32,177 nt of DNA from Dehalococcoidia bacterium (lineage in GTDB: Bacteria > Chloroflexota > Dehalococcoidia > GIF9 > AB-539-J10). This document shows, in pieces, positions 17,585 to 26,113 of the stretch (position 1 is its first letter; every line of letters starts with the position of its first letter). Where the stretch lies: NCBI GenBank assembly GCA_030665785.1, contig DAOUZA010000007.1, forward strand, positions 1 through 32,177. Direction: 5' to 3'. The notes below the pieces were generated by a model, which ran no database searches, was not told the origin of the DNA, and saw only the letters and a list, made by a program, of their open reading frames with translations. The position numbers and the translations under genes were made by a program.

Positions 17585-19243
17585 ATGTCTAAACAAAAGA
17601 TAGCCGATTGTCTACGAGAAGCAGTAGCCAAAGCCCAACAGGAAGGTAGTCTTGCTCCGGGAACACTGCCTGAGATAACTATAGAGCATCCTCAAAATCC
17701 CTCCCATGGGGATTTTGCTTCAAACCTTCCCTTAAAGCTAGCTCGGACAACCAGGACACCCCCTCTGGTTATTGCTGAGAAAATATTGCAGAAAATATCA
17801 CTCCCTTCCGAGATTGACCATGCTACTATAGCCTCGCCAGGATTCATTAACTTTACCTTGGGAAATGAATGGCTCACCAAGCAAGTAGAAGCTATACTCG
17901 CTGCCAGCGACTCATACGGAAATCTCACCTTAGGCACAGGTAAAAACATCCAAATCGAGTTTGTCAGCGTCAATCCCACAGGACCTCTTCATGTAGGTCA
18001 TGGGCGCGGTGCTGTTTTAGGCAGCACCCTGGCTAATGCCCTTTCCACCGCTGGTTATCTTGTGGAAAAGGAGTATTACTTAAACGATATTGGCAATCAG
18101 ATAGAACTCTTCGGTCACTCGCTCTATGTTCGTTATCTGCAATACTTCGCTAAAAAGATTGATATGCCTCCTGATGGCTATTATGGCAATTATATGATTG
18201 ACCTGGCAAAGGAAATTGCCGAAGAATATGGAGATAAGTTTCTCAATATGCCCCAGAAAGAAGCAATCGAGGCAATCACCGAAATCGGGCTCACCAAGAT
18301 AATAAATAACATTAAAGGAGACCTTCATTTATTAAACGTTGAGTTCGATGAGTGGTTTAGCGAAAAAAGCCTCTACAAGGGTGAGCAATACAACAAAGCC
18401 ATGGCATTACTGGAAAATGGAAACTATGTGGCTAAGAAGGAAAATGCCGTCTGGTTTGAATCAAGCTTATTAGGCGAAGATAAAGATAATGTGCTAGTCA
18501 GAAGTGATGGCTCGCCCACTTATTTTGCCTCCGATATTGCCTATCATTACAACAAGTTCATGGAGCGGAATTTTGACACCGTGATTGACATCTGGGGAGC
18601 TGACCATCAGGGACATGTTCCCCGGATGAAAGCAGTGATTAAAGCTCTGGGGCAAGACCCGGAGCGGCTCAAGGTAATAATATGCCAACTGGTTACCCTT
18701 CACCGTGGAAAAGAAATGCTTAAGGTATCCAAGCGAAGTGGTGACATCATCACCCTGCGTGAGGTGATCGACGAAGTAGGAGCAGATGCTTGCCGCTTCT
18801 TTTTCTTATCCCGCTCTGCTGACAGCCAAATGGACTTCGACCTGGAGTTAGCTAAAAAGCAGTCAGCAGATAATCCTGTTTACTATGTCCAATATGCTCA
18901 TGCCCGAATCGCCAGCATCTTCCGCTTAGCCCAACAGCGGCAAATAGATTACCGTCACGGCGATATTTCCTTGCTTTCTACTGAGCCAGAACTAACCTTG
19001 ATTCGCCACTTAATAATGCTCCCCGAGATAGTAGAAAGAGTAGCCATCAACCTTGAGCCCCACCACCTACCCTATTACGCTCAAGCACTGGCTACCGTTT
19101 TCCACAGCTTCTATAAGCAGTGCCGGGTTGTCTCCCAGGATGAGGCATTGACCCAAGCCCGGCTTAAGCTGGTCAGGGCAACTCAAATCGTCCTGGCTAA
19201 GGTGCTCTACCTTATGGGCATGACCGCACCGGAAAAAATGTAA
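17585..19243 (+). CDS. argS: Arginyl-tRNA synthetase
   Basis: VSVNPTGPLHVGHGRGAVLGSTLANAL (HIGH-type), LHRGKEMLKVSKRSGDIITLRE, FFLSRSADSQMDFDLELAKKQSADNPVYYVQYAHARI. ATG at 17585 preferred to the TTG at 17570. Confidence 0.96.
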   Translation: MSKQKIADCLREAVAKAQQEGSLAPGTLPEITIEHPQNPSHGDFASNLPLKLARTTRTPPLVIAEKILQKISLPSEIDHATIASPGFINFTLGNEWLTKQVEAILAASDSYGNLTLGTGKNIQIEFVSVNPTGPLHVGHGRGAVLGSTLANALSTAGYLVEKEYYLNDIGNQIELFGHSLYVRYLQYFAKKIDMPPDGYYGNYMIDLAKEIAEEYGDKFLNMPQKEAIEAITEIGLTKIINNIKGDLHLLNVEFDEWFSEKSLYKGEQYNKAMALLENGNYVAKKENAVWFESSLLGEDKDNVLVRSDGSPTYFASDIAYHYNKFMERNFDTVIDIWGADHQGHVPRMKAVIKALGQDPERLKVIICQLVTLHRGKEMLKVSKRSGDIITLREVIDEVGADACRFFFLSRSADSQMDFDLELAKKQSADNPVYYVQYAHARIASIFRLAQQRQIDYRHGDISLLSTEPELTLIRHLIMLPEIVERVAINLEPHHLPYYAQALATVFHSFYKQCRVVSQDEALTQARLKLVRATQIVLAKVLYLMGMTAPEKM

Positions 19244-19262
19244 CCAGCTGAACCTACCCCGC

Positions 19263-19301
19263 TGTCATTGCGAGCCCGTTAGCTAACGGATGGCAATCTA
19301 C
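19263..19301 (+). repeat. Family A repeat, intergenic, with internal palindrome CCGTTAGCTAACGG
   Basis: TGTCATTGCGAGCCCGTTAGCTAACGGATGGCAATCTAC. Confidence 0.85.
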
Positions 19302-19310
19302 CCAAAAGTG

Positions 19311-19347
19311 CCCTCTCCCTTGACGGGAGAGGATTAAGGTGATGGTG
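19311..19347 (+). repeat. Family B repeat, intergenic
   Basis: CCCTCTCCCTTGACGGGAGAGGATTAAGGTGATGGTG. Confidence 0.85.
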
Positions 19348-19378
19348 AAAAAGGTCATTGCGAGCGCATTTTTATATT

Positions 19379-19407
19379 GTCATTGCGAGCGAAGCGTGGC
19401 AATCTCA
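19379..19407 (+). repeat. Family A repeat reaching into the gamma-CA stop codon
   Basis: GTCATTGCGAGCGAAGCGTGGCAATCTCA; partial copy GTCATTGCGAGCGCA just upstream at about 19354. Confidence 0.85.
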
Positions 19408-19926
19408 CAGCCCCTCCTTCTTATACTGCTTGGCCAATTCAACATAAGCTTGCGACCCCAATTGTGTCCATAATAACTGTTGTTTCGAAACTTCCTTTTT
19501 TACCTTGCCAGGTATACCAGTAACAAAAGATTCATCAGGAACCTTCGCCCCCTGCCCCACTAATGAACCAGCAGCAATGATGCAAAAATCACCAACCTCA
19601 GCATCATGAAGTATGGTGGCATTCATTCCTATGAGGACATTATTCCCGACTTTGCGAGCATGGTTAACCGCACCATGCCCAATAACCACATTGTCTCCAA
19701 TTACAATATCCACAAACCCATCAAGCGACCCTGAATGTATAACGCAATTATCCTCCACAACAGTATTATCGCCGATTGTTATCCTACCAAGGTCAGCTCT
19801 AATCACCGCTCCGGGCATCACCACGCAATTCTCGCCAATCTCAACATCACCAATAATATAAGCCATCTTGCTGATAAAAGCCGACCTGGCTATCCTCGGG
19901 GTCTTACCGTTAAAGCTCCTGACTAT
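19405..19926 (-). CDS. Gamma-class carbonic anhydrase / hexapeptide-repeat protein (start extended upstream to a non-canonical ATA)
   Basis: ORF 19405..19866 plus in-frame upstream codons giving xVRSFNGKTPRIARSAFISKMAYIIGDVEIGENCVVMPGAVIRAD, the usual family N-terminus; AGGAGG at 19931-19936. Confidence 0.8.
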   Translation of the reverse strand: MVRSFNGKTPRIARSAFISKMAYIIGDVEIGENCVVMPGAVIRADLGRITIGDNTVVEDNCVIHSGSLDGFVDIVIGDNVVIGHGAVNHARKVGNNVLIGMNATILHDAEVGDFCIIAAGSLVGQGAKVPDESFVTGIPGKVKKEVSKQQLLWTQLGSQAYVELAKQYKKEGL

Positions 19927-20002
19927 AATACCTCCTAATTAAATTGTTGATTATAGCAGCTAACACACAATAATAAATATGACCTAGCATAGGCGAGATT
20001 CT

Positions 20003-21376
20003 GTGCCCACAACATCGAGCCCCTTATCCCGTCAAGCTTGCATTGGTAATTATGTTATGTTAGATTTGTTGCCTAAAATGACCCAGATAGAATTAGCTAA
20101 ACAGGGTATTGTTTCACCCCAGGTAAAGCATGTGGCTGAGAAAGAGGGGGTGGAGATAGATTTTGTACTGCAGGGTCTGGTTAGTGGTGTCATTGTGATA
20201 CCAGCCAGCCCTAACCACACCAATTTGGTTCCCTGTGGCATAGGCAAAGGGCTGAGGACAAAGGTCAATGTCAATATCGGCACATCGCCAGACTTTTACG
20301 ACTTAGACACGGAGCTACAAAAACTGCAAACAGCCATTGAGTTTGGCAGCGATACAGTTATGGACCTCAGCACTGGCGGAGATATTTCAGCTATCAGACA
20401 AGCTATCATCAATGCCAGCACCCTGCCAGTGGGTACTGTGCCCATCTATCAAGTAGGAATCGAAGCTATCGAGAAACATGGTGCCATCGTAAATATGAGC
20501 GTGGATGAGATTTTCGATGTTATTGAACAGCAAGCCAAGGATGGCGTTGATTTCATGACTGTTCATTGTGGGGTAACTCAAGCAACAATTGCACGGCTGA
20601 AAAACCAGGGCAGGACGACCGATATAGTCTCCCGGGGAGGCGCTTTCCTTACCGGGTGGATGTTGCACAATGAAAAGGAAAATCCGTTATACCAATATTA
20701 CGACCGGTTATTAGAGTTAGCCCACGATTTCGACATAACTTTGAGCCTGGGTGATGGCTTGCGTCCTGGGTGTCTAGCCGACGCAACTGACAGAGCTCAA
20801 GTTGAGGAGCTAATCACAATCGGTGAGTTAGTGAAACGTGCCAGGGAAGCCGATGTCCAAGCTATAGTGGAAGGTCCCGGGCATTTGCCGTTAGACCAGG
20901 TGACCAGCAATGTTCAACTGGAAAAGAGCCTCTGTCATGGAGCGCCATTCTATGTCCTTGGTCCTTTGGTTACCGATATAGGGGCTGGCTACGACCATAT
21001 TGTCGGGGCTATCGGGGGCGCTATTGCCGCCGCTGCAGGAACGGATTTCCTGTGCTACGTCACTCCAACAGAGCACCTTGGACTACCTGGGGTAGAGGAT
21101 GTAAAAGAAGGAGTAATTGCCTCCCGCATAGCCGCTCATGCTGGTGACATTGTCAAAGGCGTAAAAGGAGCTAAGGAGCTGGATGACCAAATGTCACAGG
21201 CTCGTAAAATTTTTGATTGGGAAACTCAAATCAAATTATCCTTAGACCCAGAACATTCGAAACAAATCCATGAACGCTTCGCCACCGGCGGGCGAACTTG
21301 CAGCATGTGTGGCAAATATTGCGCTATAGCACTGATAGAGAAATACTTAAACCGCCGCCTGCCAGTCAGTGAATAG
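20003..21376 (+). CDS. thiC: Phosphomethylpyrimidine synthase (true start possibly 20078, MTQIELAK)
   Basis: [78 protein letters not shown] cluster motif. Confidence 0.94.
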   Translation: MPTTSSPLSRQACIGNYVMLDLLPKMTQIELAKQGIVSPQVKHVAEKEGVEIDFVLQGLVSGVIVIPASPNHTNLVPCGIGKGLRTKVNVNIGTSPDFYDLDTELQKLQTAIEFGSDTVMDLSTGGDISAIRQAIINASTLPVGTVPIYQVGIEAIEKHGAIVNMSVDEIFDVIEQQAKDGVDFMTVHCGVTQATIARLKNQGRTTDIVSRGGAFLTGWMLHNEKENPLYQYYDRLLELAHDFDITLSLGDGLRPGCLADATDRAQVEELITIGELVKRAREADVQAIVEGPGHLPLDQVTSNVQLEKSLCHGAPFYVLGPLVTDIGAGYDHIVGAIGGAIAAAAGTDFLCYVTPTEHLGLPGVEDVKEGVIASRIAAHAGDIVKGVKGAKELDDQMSQARKIFDWETQIKLSLDPEHSKQIHERFATGGRTCSMCGKYCAIALIEKYLNRRLPVSE

Positions 21377-21454
21377 CAGGAGCTGGAGAATAAAGCAGGG
21401 AGCTGCTTATGCTGCCCCTTCGAGCTAAGAAAATGCTATTAAAGGAGGCTTAAT

Positions 21455-21853
21455 GTGCACCTAATTATTGATGGCTATTCTAATAGCAAAGAAATTCTTC
21501 AAGATGAGCAATTCCTCACCAACTGGCTAGAGAATTATCCATCAAAAATTGGCATGACTAAAATTTCACCTCCCTACGTGGTTACATACGCAGGACCGAA
21601 TTCCGAGGATTGGGGGATATCAGGATTTATCTTCATCGCCGAGAGTCATATCAGCGTTCATACCTTTGTCGAACAAAGTTATGTCAACATAGACCTCTTT
21701 TCATGCAAGGACTTCGATGTTGAAAAAGCAATAAGGGATTTTCAAGATGAATTCCAATTAGTCAAGTCAAGAACTTGCTTGATTGATAGAGAGTGGTCGG
21801 GAATGGAACCCACCGCTGCAGTCACCTCTGGCTTCACTTACCATGAAAGATAA
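21455..21853 (+). CDS. SpeD-family pyruvoyl-dependent decarboxylase (AdoMetDC family; substrate uncertain)
   Basis: Self-cleavage motif ESHISVHTF and DLFSCKD; GTG start after AAAGGAGG. Confidence 0.85.
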   Translation: MHLIIDGYSNSKEILQDEQFLTNWLENYPSKIGMTKISPPYVVTYAGPNSEDWGISGFIFIAESHISVHTFVEQSYVNIDLFSCKDFDVEKAIRDFQDEFQLVKSRTCLIDREWSGMEPTAAVTSGFTYHER

Positions 21854-22730
21854 CAGGCAGCCATTCCTGTCACCAAGAGTCTTTGCCGGATTAGAGCCAC
21901 CATATTCTGAGTTAAAATCAGCCAAAGTAGTTATTTTGCCCGTTCCCTATGACAGCACCACCGAATGGAGAAGTGGAACCCGCCACGGTCCACAGAGCAT
22001 AATTGACTCCTCTCAATACCTGGAGCTTTATGACCTCGAACTAGAGCGTGAGATATACAAAGTTGGCATTCATACCCTACCTGAAGTAGAGCCAATGATG
22101 AACAGCCCTGAAGAAATGGTCAACAGGGTTTACCAGATAACCAGCAAATTAATCCATGAAGACAAGCTTGTGGCAATGCTTGGCGGGGAACACTCGCTTA
22201 CCCTGGGAACAGTTAGAGCTTTTAAGGAGGCATTCCCAAAGCTTTCCGTGCTACAGCTAGATGCTCATGCTGACCTCCGTGATGAATATTTGGGCACCAA
22301 ATATAGTCACGCTTGTGTCATGCGCCGTATCCATGAACTCTGCCCCACTGTTCAGGTTGGCATCCGTAGCCTCAGCCAGGAGGAAAAGCAATTCATAACT
22401 CAGAACAAGCTGAGTGTTTTTTACATGCCCGCGTTAACAGAAGATAAAAACTTCGAAAAAGAGATGTTATCTTCACTTAGTGACGATGTTTATGTAACCA
22501 TTGACGTAGATGCCTTTGACCCCTCAATCATGCCCGCGGTAGGCATGCCCGAGCCTGACGGCCTACAGTGGCAACAAGTCTTACGGATAATTAAGCTAAT
22601 AGCAGCCCACAGGCACATAGTTGGCTTTGACTTGATGGAGTTTTGTCCCCAAGAAGGCCCACATTCCTGTGCCTTTTTATTGGCTAAACTGGCCTACAAG
22701 TTTATTGGCTACATCGTGCCGCCAGAGTGA
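21843..22730 (+). CDS. speB: Agmatinase / ureohydrolase
   Basis: MLGGEHSLTLG, LQLDAHADLRDEY, SHACVMRRI, TIDVDAFDPSIMPAVGMPEPDG. ATG 21843 overlaps the speD-like gene. Confidence 0.92.
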   Translation: MKDNRQPFLSPRVFAGLEPPYSELKSAKVVILPVPYDSTTEWRSGTRHGPQSIIDSSQYLELYDLELEREIYKVGIHTLPEVEPMMNSPEEMVNRVYQITSKLIHEDKLVAMLGGEHSLTLGTVRAFKEAFPKLSVLQLDAHADLRDEYLGTKYSHACVMRRIHELCPTVQVGIRSLSQEEKQFITQNKLSVFYMPALTEDKNFEKEMLSSLSDDVYVTIDVDAFDPSIMPAVGMPEPDGLQWQQVLRIIKLIAAHRHIVGFDLMEFCPQEGPHSCAFLLAKLAYKFIGYIVPPE

Positions 22731-22733
22731 GTG

Positions 22734-22769
22734 GAGATTGCTTCGTCGCTAACGCTCCTCGCAATGACA
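22734..22769 (-). repeat. Family A repeat downstream of agmatinase
   Basis: + strand GAGATTGCTTCGTCGCTAACGCTCCTCGCAATGACA. Confidence 0.85.
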
Positions 22770-22853
22770 CAAGAAGGGACCCTCCCAAATGATAGCCTCC
22801 GTTTATATCCCTAATTGACACCACCTCTCTTTTATCTTATTATTACTCCATCG

Positions 22854-23639
22854 ATGGAAGATACTCCCAGACAGGATGCTACACTCATTGAGGTAGCTAA
22901 CAGCTTCTTGGCCAATTTACCCTCTGAAGAAAAACAAAACGCACAAACAGAAGTCTATAATCTTGTGCGCTGGCTCGGTGTGAGCAGAAAAACAAGCAGT
23001 ACTACCCCGCTTGATATAGCTGGCTACGCTGAGCAGATTACCCCTTCAGCCGCTGAGGTAATTAGACCCCTTCTTAGCTATATCCACAAAAAGGGCTTCA
23101 CCAAGGTAAATTTAGCCAGCCATGTTCGGGTGAAAAAAACAGCCTCGAAAACAGCCACAATGACCAAACGAATTTCCAAAATCCAATCTACTTTGAGCAA
23201 GGAAGGCTACGCCAAAGTGAAAACAGAGTTAACTTCCCTGAAAAATCAACGTCCAGAAGTCACTAAGGAAATACGCCTGGCAGCAGCCGACAAGGACTTC
23301 AGCGAAAATGCACCATTGCAAGCAGCACGAGAACGTAAATCGCACCTGGAAGGCAGAATAAAGGAACTAGAGCTAATCTTAAATTCGGCAAGAGTCCTAA
23401 CTGAAGTCGAAAGTACTTTACAGATAAAAATTGGGAATACAGTGAATCTCCGTGATTTATCCTCAGGCAGGGAGCTTCGTTATACTCTAGCTGACCCGGA
23501 AGAGGCAAACCCAACCAAGGGCATAATCTCCATTGCCTCACCCATCGGCAAAGCTTTGTTAGATAAACAAAAAGGGCAAACTATCAGCATTACCGCTCCC
23601 GCTGGTACTTTCAACTATCTTATCGAAGATATCCAGTAA
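22854..23639 (+). CDS. GreA/GreB-family transcript cleavage factor with an N-terminal SAM-like/core-binding-like domain
   Basis: C-terminal LSKEGYAKVKTELTSLKNQRPEVTKEIRLAAADKDFSENAPLQAARERKSHLEGRIKELE plus FKBP-like tail; about 90 aa extra N-terminus. Confidence 0.88.
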   Translation: MEDTPRQDATLIEVANSFLANLPSEEKQNAQTEVYNLVRWLGVSRKTSSTTPLDIAGYAEQITPSAAEVIRPLLSYIHKKGFTKVNLASHVRVKKTASKTATMTKRISKIQSTLSKEGYAKVKTELTSLKNQRPEVTKEIRLAAADKDFSENAPLQAARERKSHLEGRIKELELILNSARVLTEVESTLQIKIGNTVNLRDLSSGRELRYTLADPEEANPTKGIISIASPIGKALLDKQKGQTISITAPAGTFNYLIEDIQ

Positions 23640-23679
23640 ATCCAAAACCAAATTCAGCCTACCAAGCGAACACAGGACA

Positions 23680-24918
23680 TTACTCCAGTGGGCTTAACGT
23701 TAACAGCTTCTTTGCAATCTGCGGATATTTAGCGATGAACAACAGCTCGTCCTCAGTAAGTGGTCTTTGAGCTTCAACATTAGCATACCTCACCAGCTCC
23801 AGAATCTTCTCAGCTTCCTCACTATCGTCAAACGTTATCGCCATCTTCCCCATTATGTGCCTGAAACCGGATATTCCACCGTATTCACCGGAACATATCT
23901 CCCTGCCAGTTTCCACAAGCTCTGGCTCACCTCGGCCCAATTCAGCAAAATGGTATAGCTCGTAATTCTGAGGGTCTTTCAACACACCGTCAGCGTGAAT
24001 GCCCGAGCTATGAGCAAAAGCATTAGCCCCAACCCCCGGCTGGTTTACCGGGATAGGAACTCCAAAGGCATAACTGGCAAATTTGCTTATCTTCCACGCC
24101 TTTTTCAGGTTAATCCGCCTCCCCATCTGATACTTACCGGCAAATCCTTTCGATTTAGTAACTGCCAGAATTGTTGCCACAAGGTCAGCATTGCCGGCTC
24201 TTTCCCCCACTCCGTTGATTGTGGTATTGATATAAGCATCCTGTCCGCTATCTATAGCTCCTTTAGCTCCAGCAACAGAATTAGCCACCGCCATACCTAA
24301 ATCGCCGTGACAATGAAGTTCTATGGGAATTCCGACATTTTCCGCCAGCGTTTTGACCGCTTCATAGATGCTAAAAGGGTCATCATAGCCAAGAGTATCA
24401 CAATACCGGAACCTTTGAGCTCCATGCTCTCTTGCTGCTGAGGCAAACTTGATGAGAAAATCCATATTGGTTCTGGAGGCATCTTCAGCATTTACCCCGA
24501 TACTCTCTGCCCCAAGCCCTTTAGCTGCATCTACAGCATCAACCATCATCTTCAGGATGTCCTCCTGCTTCCTCTTACCTTGAAATTTCCCGGAAACCAT
24601 CTGCTCCGAGGTAGAGATTGATAGATTGAGATGTCGGATATTGGGAACAAACCTGAATGCTGTTTCCACATCACTGGCTACCGCCCTCACCCACCCGGAC
24701 AAACGAATAGGTTGCAAAACTCCCATATCAGCCAATTCCAAATTGGCCTGGAGGTAAGCAGATTCGTGCCTGGTGGTAGGAAAACCAAACTCAGATTGAA
24801 AAATGCCCATATCATTGAGATAAATGTTTATCATGGTCTTCTCAAGTTTAGATAGACCAAGATGAGCAGTTTGAACACCATCCCGATTAGTAACATCTAT
24901 GAAATAAACCTTAGTCAT
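23680..24918 (-). CDS. HMGL-like/alpha-isopropylmalate synthase superfamily: homocitrate synthase or Re-citrate synthase
   Basis: IDVTNRDGVQTAHLGLSKLEK, ELHCHGDLGMAVANSVAGAKGAI, NTTINGVGERAGNADLV, HSSGIHADGVLKDP. Confidence 0.88.
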   Translation of the reverse strand: MTKVYFIDVTNRDGVQTAHLGLSKLEKTMINIYLNDMGIFQSEFGFPTTRHESAYLQANLELADMGVLQPIRLSGWVRAVASDVETAFRFVPNIRHLNLSISTSEQMVSGKFQGKRKQEDILKMMVDAVDAAKGLGAESIGVNAEDASRTNMDFLIKFASAAREHGAQRFRYCDTLGYDDPFSIYEAVKTLAENVGIPIELHCHGDLGMAVANSVAGAKGAIDSGQDAYINTTINGVGERAGNADLVATILAVTKSKGFAGKYQMGRRINLKKAWKISKFASYAFGVPIPVNQPGVGANAFAHSSGIHADGVLKDPQNYELYHFAELGRGEPELVETGREICSGEYGGISGFRHIMGKMAITFDDSEEAEKILELVRYANVEAQRPLTEDELLFIAKYPQIAKKLLTLSPLE

Positions 24919-24958
24919 GCTCCCCCCTAGAATTAAATGATAAAAATAACATTATTGT

Positions 24959-24988
24959 TTCACTTAATCAAATATTACATAGTATAAT
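24959..24988 (+). promoter_or_regulatory. Promoter for argC (possible near-leaderless start)
   Basis: TTCACT - 18 nt - TATAAT (24983-24988), with ATG at 24997. Confidence 0.55.
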
Positions 24989-24996
24989 AGTTTCTA

Positions 24997-26025
24997 ATGT
25001 CAAAAATTAAAGCGGGTATAATAAATGTTACCGGATATATTGGCATCGAACTAGCTCGCCTGCTTTATCAACACCCTGAAGTAGAGCTTAAATCTATTAC
25101 AGGAAGGAGCGCTGCCGGGCAAAAGCTGGGTGAGGCTTTCCCCCACCTGGGCGCTATAGACCAGGTAATAAAAGCTGATATTGATAGCGATGTTGATATT
25201 GTTTTCTCAGCAATGCCCCATAAATCAAGCGTGGATGTAGTGCCTTCCTTGCTAGCACAAAACATAAAGGCTATCGATATCAGCGCTGACTTCAGGTTAA
25301 AGGATGCCAATGAATATCCGAAATGGTACGGCTTCACCCATCCATTTCCCGATTTGTTACAGGAAGCAATTTATGGATTGTCCGAAATTCATGAAAAGGA
25401 GATAGCTTCAGCACGCTTGATAGCTAACCCTGGCTGCTACAGCGTTGGCGCTATCCTGGCATTAGCACCAGCGGCTAAAGAAGGGATTATCTCGCCTGAG
25501 GTAATAATTGACAGTAAATCAGGTGTATCTGGCGCTGGCAGGGCCTTGACCTTAGCCACCCATTACGCTGAAACCAATGAAAATGCCTCCGCTTACTCTG
25601 TCGAAGGACACCGCCACCTGCCCGAGATTGAACAAGAGCTAAGGACTCTAAACCCAGAGCTCACTTTAGCGATAACTTTTGTGCCTCATTTAGTCCCTAT
25701 GACCCGAGGCATATTAACCACTTGCTATGCTCCAATAAAAGATAGCAATCTAGCCAAAGAAGAACTACAACAACTTTATCGTGATTTTTATAAAAATGCT
25801 CCCTTTGTTCACATAGCAGATAATCCTCCCCAAACTAAATATACCAGAGGAAATAACTTCTGCATCATTTACCCCACCATCGATTTAAGGACAAACAGGC
25901 TTATTGTCATTAGTTGCCTGGATAATTTAATAAAGGGTGGGGCAGGACAGGCAGTTCAGAATATGAATTTGATGTTCAATTTACCGCAGTCTGCTGGTCT
26001 TGAAAGCTTAGCTATTTATCCCTAG
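24997..26025 (+). CDS. argC: N-acetyl-gamma-glutamyl-phosphate reductase
   Basis: GIINVTGYIGIELARLLYQHPEVEL, FSAMPHKSSVDVVP, ISADFRLKD, IANPGCYSVGAILALAP, GVSGAGRAL, FVPHLVPMTRGILTT. Confidence 0.95.
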   Translation: MSKIKAGIINVTGYIGIELARLLYQHPEVELKSITGRSAAGQKLGEAFPHLGAIDQVIKADIDSDVDIVFSAMPHKSSVDVVPSLLAQNIKAIDISADFRLKDANEYPKWYGFTHPFPDLLQEAIYGLSEIHEKEIASARLIANPGCYSVGAILALAPAAKEGIISPEVIIDSKSGVSGAGRALTLATHYAETNENASAYSVEGHRHLPEIEQELRTLNPELTLAITFVPHLVPMTRGILTTCYAPIKDSNLAKEELQQLYRDFYKNAPFVHIADNPPQTKYTRGNNFCIIYPTIDLRTNRLIVISCLDNLIKGGAGQAVQNMNLMFNLPQSAGLESLAIYP

Positions 26026-26038
26026 AATACTGTTGCCT

Positions 26039-26111
26039 GCCCTCATCGTCTAGGGGACTAGGACGTCAGCCTTTCAAGCTGAAGACAGGGATTCGAATTC
26101 CCTTGAGGGCA
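26039..26111 (+). tRNA. tRNA-Glu (anticodon TTC)
   Basis: Acceptor GCCCTCA/TGAGGGC, anticodon arm CAGC-CTTTCAA-GCTG, T-arm AGGGATTCGAATTCCCT; CCA not encoded. Confidence 0.95.
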
Positions 26112-26113
26112 CT

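Noticed and set aside
19260-19407. CRISPR-like array in the repeat cluster
   Set aside because: Copies are of two unrelated families, in variable spacing and divergent centres, without uniform spacers; no cas genes.
19930-20078. Possible TPP riboswitch upstream of thiC
   Set aside because: No CUGAGA core or other THI-box conserved segments seen in the leader.
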